Origin: Stenotrophomonas rhizophila
Lineage (GTDB): Bacteria > Pseudomonadota > Gammaproteobacteria > Xanthomonadales > Xanthomonadaceae
DNA: 64,000 nucleotides
Assembly (NCBI RefSeq): GCF_020857975.1
Contig: NZ_JACWUO010000018.1
Location: 1-64,000 of the forward strand
Reading direction: 5' to 3'
Shown here: piece after piece, positions 60,331 to 64,000 of the stretch
Layout of the letters: every line of letters begins with the position of its first letter
Position numbering within the stretch: position 1 is the stretch's first letter
Position numbers and translations under genes: made by a program
Notes under the pieces: model-generated
Databases searched by the model: none
What the model was told of the DNA's origin: nothing
The model's input: the letters and a program-made list of their open reading frames with translations, nothing else

Positions 60331-61686
60331 TCAGTCCTGCCGGCCCAGCGCGCGCAGCAGGCCGCGCGCCTTGGCGCGGGTTTCGTCCAGTTCGCGCGCC
60401 GGGTCCGAATCCACCACGATCCCGGCACCGGTGCGGAACACCGCGGTGTCGGCGGCCACCTCGGCGGTGCGGATCAGGATGTTCAGGTCCAGGTCGCCGT
60501 CGCGGTTCAGCCAGCCGAACGCGCCGGTATAGGCGCCGCGCGCGGTCTGCTCCAGCTCGGCGATGATCTGCATGCAGCGCACCTTGGGGCAGCCGGTGAT
60601 GGTGCCACCGGGGAAAGTGGCCGCGATCACCTGGCCCGGCGTGACGCCCTGTCGCAGGCGGCCACGCACGTTGCTGACGATGTGGTGCACGTGCGCGTAG
60701 CTTTCCACGCTCATCAGCTCGTCCACCTCGACGCTGCCCGGCGTACAGATCCGGCCCAGGTCGTTGCGCTCCAGGTCGATCAGCATCACGTGTTCGGCGC
60801 GCTCCTTGGGATGGCCGACCAGTTCCTGGATGCGCGCGGCATCGTCGTCGCCGGCAAAGCGCGGGCGGGTGCCGGCGATCGGGCGGGTCTGCACGTCATC
60901 GCCATGCACCGACACCAGCCGTTCCGGCGAGGAACTCACCACCGCCCTGCCCTGGGCCATGAACAGGCCGGCGAACGGCGCCGGGTTGGCCACCCGCAAC
61001 TGCGCGTACAGCGCCTGCGGCGACAGCGCCTGGGCGAACTGCGCCGACCAGCGCCGCGACAGGTTGACCTGGAACACATCGCCGGCGCGCAGGTAATCGA
61101 TGACCCGGGCCACGCCGTCGGTAAAACGCGCCGGGGCATCCTCGGCCAGCTGCGCCGGCGTCTGCCAGGCCGGCAACGGCGCCTGTGTGGCGCTGGCGGC
61201 CAGGTCGGCCAGCAGCACCGGCAGCAGCGCGGCGTGTTCGGTTTCGCAGACGGCGTGGTACTGGCCGAGCACGCGGTCGTGCAGCACCGCGGCCGGGCAG
61301 CGCAGCGCCAGCGCCGACGGCAGGCCATCGGCGCGCGTCGGCAAGGCCAGCACGGTTTCGATCTGGCCGGCCAGTTCGTAGTCCAGCATCAGCGCCCAGC
61401 CGCCGCGGAACGGCAATGCCGGTTCTTCGCGCGGCTGCCGCAGTGCGGCCCAGTGCGCGTCCAGCACGTCCAGGAAGCGGCCGGCGTGGGCCTGGCCGTC
61501 GCCATCGCGGACCACACCATCGGCGTGCAGCGCCAGCGACTGGCCGTTGCCCATCAGCAGCAGGTCCCAGCGGCCCTGCGCGGTGCCCGAGGCGGTGGAT
61601 TCCATCAGCAGCGGGTAGCGCTGCGGGGCCAGGCGCTGCAGCGCGAGCAGGTCGGTGGTGGCGGGCAGCGGATGGGTCTGGAGCAT
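60331..61686 (-). CDS. pabB: Aminodeoxychorismate synthase component I
   Basis: 451 residues from the ATG 61686. Chorismate-binding domain about 190-450: DVFQVNLSRRW, GHPKERAEHVMLIDLERNDLGR, FPGGTITGCPKVR. First step of p-aminobenzoate/folate synthesis. PIAGT at 269-273 has Ala271 where E. coli PabB has the nucleophilic Lys of PIKGT; PIAGT is the anthranilate synthase form. Context (fabF-pabB-mltG; usually fabF-pabC-mltG) still favours PabB. No pabC is seen between. Confidence 0.85.
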   Translation of the reverse strand: MLQTHPLPATTDLLALQRLAPQRYPLLMESTASGTAQGRWDLLLMGNGQSLALHADGVVRDGDGQAHAGRFLDVLDAHWAALRQPREEPALPFRGGWALMLDYELAGQIETVLALPTRADGLPSALALRCPAAVLHDRVLGQYHAVCETEHAALLPVLLADLAASATQAPLPAWQTPAQLAEDAPARFTDGVARVIDYLRAGDVFQVNLSRRWSAQFAQALSPQALYAQLRVANPAPFAGLFMAQGRAVVSSSPERLVSVHGDDVQTRPIAGTRPRFAGDDDAARIQELVGHPKERAEHVMLIDLERNDLGRICTPGSVEVDELMSVESYAHVHHIVSNVRGRLRQGVTPGQVIAATFPGGTITGCPKVRCMQIIAELEQTARGAYTGAFGWLNRDGDLDLNILIRTAEVAADTAVFRTGAGIVVDSDPARELDETRAKARGLLRALGRQD

Positions 61687-61783
61687 GCAGGGACACCGGG
61701 AAGTCACGCGCTGGGCGCAGGGGACCAGATACACCAAGGCCGCCATGATGGCGGCCCGGGTGGGGAGTGCGGCAGCGGCGCGA

Positions 61784-63046
<1,263 letters not shown>

Positions 63047-63182
63047 TGCAGATTCTCCTGACCCGGGTGTTGCGGGTATGACGCGGTGTAACGCTCAAAT
63101 GCACAGGGCCGCAAGCGCGGCCCCATGGGTTTGCCGCACGCGGTCGCGGCGTTGGCCACAACCGCGCGCCAGCCGCCTGACA

Positions 63183-63422
63183 TCAAGCCTTGACGTGGGC
63201 GGTGACGTAGTCGATCGCAGCCTGGACGGTGCCGATTTTCTCGGCTTCTTCGTCCGGGATTTCGCACTCGAACTCTTCTTCCAGCGCCATCACCAGTTCA
63301 ACGGTGTCCAGCGAGTCAGCGCCCAGGTCATCGACGAACGATGCGCTGTTGGTGACTTCTTCTTCCTTGACGCCAAGCTGTTCGACGACGATTTTCTTGA
63401 CGCGTTCTTCGATGCTGCTCAT
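63183..63422 (-). CDS. acpP: Acyl carrier protein
   Basis: 79 residues from the ATG 63422 (GGAG 9 bp upstream). Ser37 in GADSLDTVEL carries phosphopantetheine. Very acidic, typical FEIPDEEAEK-like FECEIPDEEAEKI. The longer frame to 63548 is non-coding leader. Lies between fabG and fabF. Confidence 0.98.
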   Translation of the reverse strand: MSSIEERVKKIVVEQLGVKEEEVTNSASFVDDLGADSLDTVELVMALEEEFECEIPDEEAEKIGTVQAAIDYVTAHVKA

Positions 63423-63575
63423 TGGATATCGCTCCAGATGGAGTAGTGGTTCAAAAGTGACGCCATCCGGTGAGGGATGACCGTGGGATAGTGTAGTGGA
63501 AACCAGCGACGCCTTACATCGTTGCAAAACATCAGCCAGATCAATCACTTGCGGCGCAGTCCATGCGCCACATGC

Positions 63576-64000
63576 TTACGGCATGTACATACCGCCGTTC
63601 ACATGGAGGGTTTCGCCGGTGATGTAGCTGGCCGACGGGCCGGCCAGGAACGCCACCGCGTTGGCGATATCGGACGCTTCGCCCAGGCGTTCCAGGGCGA
63701 TGGTCTTGACCAGGCCGGTGCGCTGTTCTTCGGGCAGGGCACGGGTCATGTCGGTGTCGATGAAGCCCGGCGCGACCACATTGACGGTGATCCCGCGCGA
63801 GCCGATTTCCTTGGCCAGCGACTTGGAGAAGGCAATGATGCCGGCCTTGGCGGCGGCATAGTTGGCTTGGCCGGCATTGCCGGTGACGCCGATCACCGAG
63901 GCGATATTGATGATGCGGCCACGGCGCGCCTTCATCATGCCGCGGATGACCGCCTTGGAAGTGCGGAACACGCTGGTCAGGTTGGTGTCCAGAATGGACT
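63576..64000 (-). CDS. fabG: 3-oxoacyl-ACP reductase, 3' part
   Basis: The C-terminal about 140 residues; the gene continues past the right edge. The frame reads SILDTNLTSVFRTSKAV at the edge, then YAAAKAG with catalytic Tyr and Lys, VNVVAPGFIDTDMT, and GETLHVNGGMYM. NADPH-dependent reductase of fatty acid synthesis, in the usual fabG-acpP-fabF order. Confidence 0.96.
   Translation of the reverse strand, partial: SILDTNLTSVFRTSKAVIRGMMKARRGRIINIASVIGVTGNAGQANYAAAKAGIIAFSKSLAKEIGSRGITVNVVAPGFIDTDMTRALPEEQRTGLVKTIALERLGEASDIANAVAFLAGPSASYITGETLHVNGGMYMP

Overview
The window is a high-GC gammaproteobacterial chromosome segment, best read as Stenotrophomonas (Xanthomonadaceae; the species cannot be fixed from sequence alone). 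The reasons are gene order and repeats. The purM-purN, rpoN-ptsN-hprK-rapZ and fabF-pabB-mltG-tmk-holB-pilZ blocks have the usual Xanthomonad content. A divergent soxR/mfsA pair matches one described in S. maltophilia. The intergenic spaces are full of short palindromes that begin with GTAG, the hallmark of the SMAG family of REP elements, and one REP-associated transposase (RAYT) is present.

Layout. 1-725: tandem array of a 175-bp unit. 737-3731: leftward operon DUF2066 protein, AI-2E-type permease, hda. 3840-8238: rightward purM, two membrane proteins, purN and two DUF3108 proteins, ended by a bidirectional terminator. 8312-10217: leftward ibaG, murA, small EF-hand protein. 10271-20642: long rightward cell-envelope and regulatory run kdsD-kdsC-lptC-lptA-lptB-rpoN-hpf-ptsN-hprK-rapZ, then EIIA(Man)-HPr-EI. 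Together these make Kdo precursor, export LPS, and form a regulatory (nitrogen-type) PTS with HPr kinase. 20802-23321: mgtE behind a terminator-like leader hairpin, a zinc-ribbon protein and an esterase. 23347-24034: a RAYT gene framed by SMAG repeats. 24074-26097: leftward yqgE-ruvX-pyrB. 26180-31453: DUF4153 protein, tag, a repeat cluster, YitT protein, DUF4287 protein, alpha/beta hydrolase and a membrane protein. 31607-35457: pilT-pilU leftward and yggS-proC rightward, followed by two long GTAG-bounded repeats related to the array at the window start.

35838-48756 is the accessory part: a LysR/SDR pair, soxR with its MFS efflux gene, a large lipoprotein hydrolase with a DUF4105 protein, a Fur-box-preceded TonB-dependent siderophore receptor, an MFS/LysR pair, and a PepSY membrane protein with a small partner. 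48871-56310 is a self-contained trehalose module read leftward: treB (EIIBC), treC, a LamB-type porin, an EIIA-HPr-EI fusion, and an EIIB-like protein that has lost its catalytic cysteine. A lower-GC non-coding stretch with operator-like palindromes lies upstream. 57075-64000 returns to core genes: tRNA-Val, pilZ-holB-tmk-mltG, pabB, fabF, acpP and the 3' part of fabG, which runs off the window.

The most unusual features are the GTAG repeats and how they interlock with genes. Five genes take their TAG stop codon from a repeat head, and two genes have C-terminal residues encoded by a repeat. A longer GTAG-bounded element of about 145-149 bp occurs as a five-fold array at one end and as a pair at 35.5 kb. 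Other leads are the catalytically dead EIIB, the mgtE leader hairpin and an 11-G tract in the ibaG-murA gap. All function calls come from reading motifs and gene order; no database search was run.
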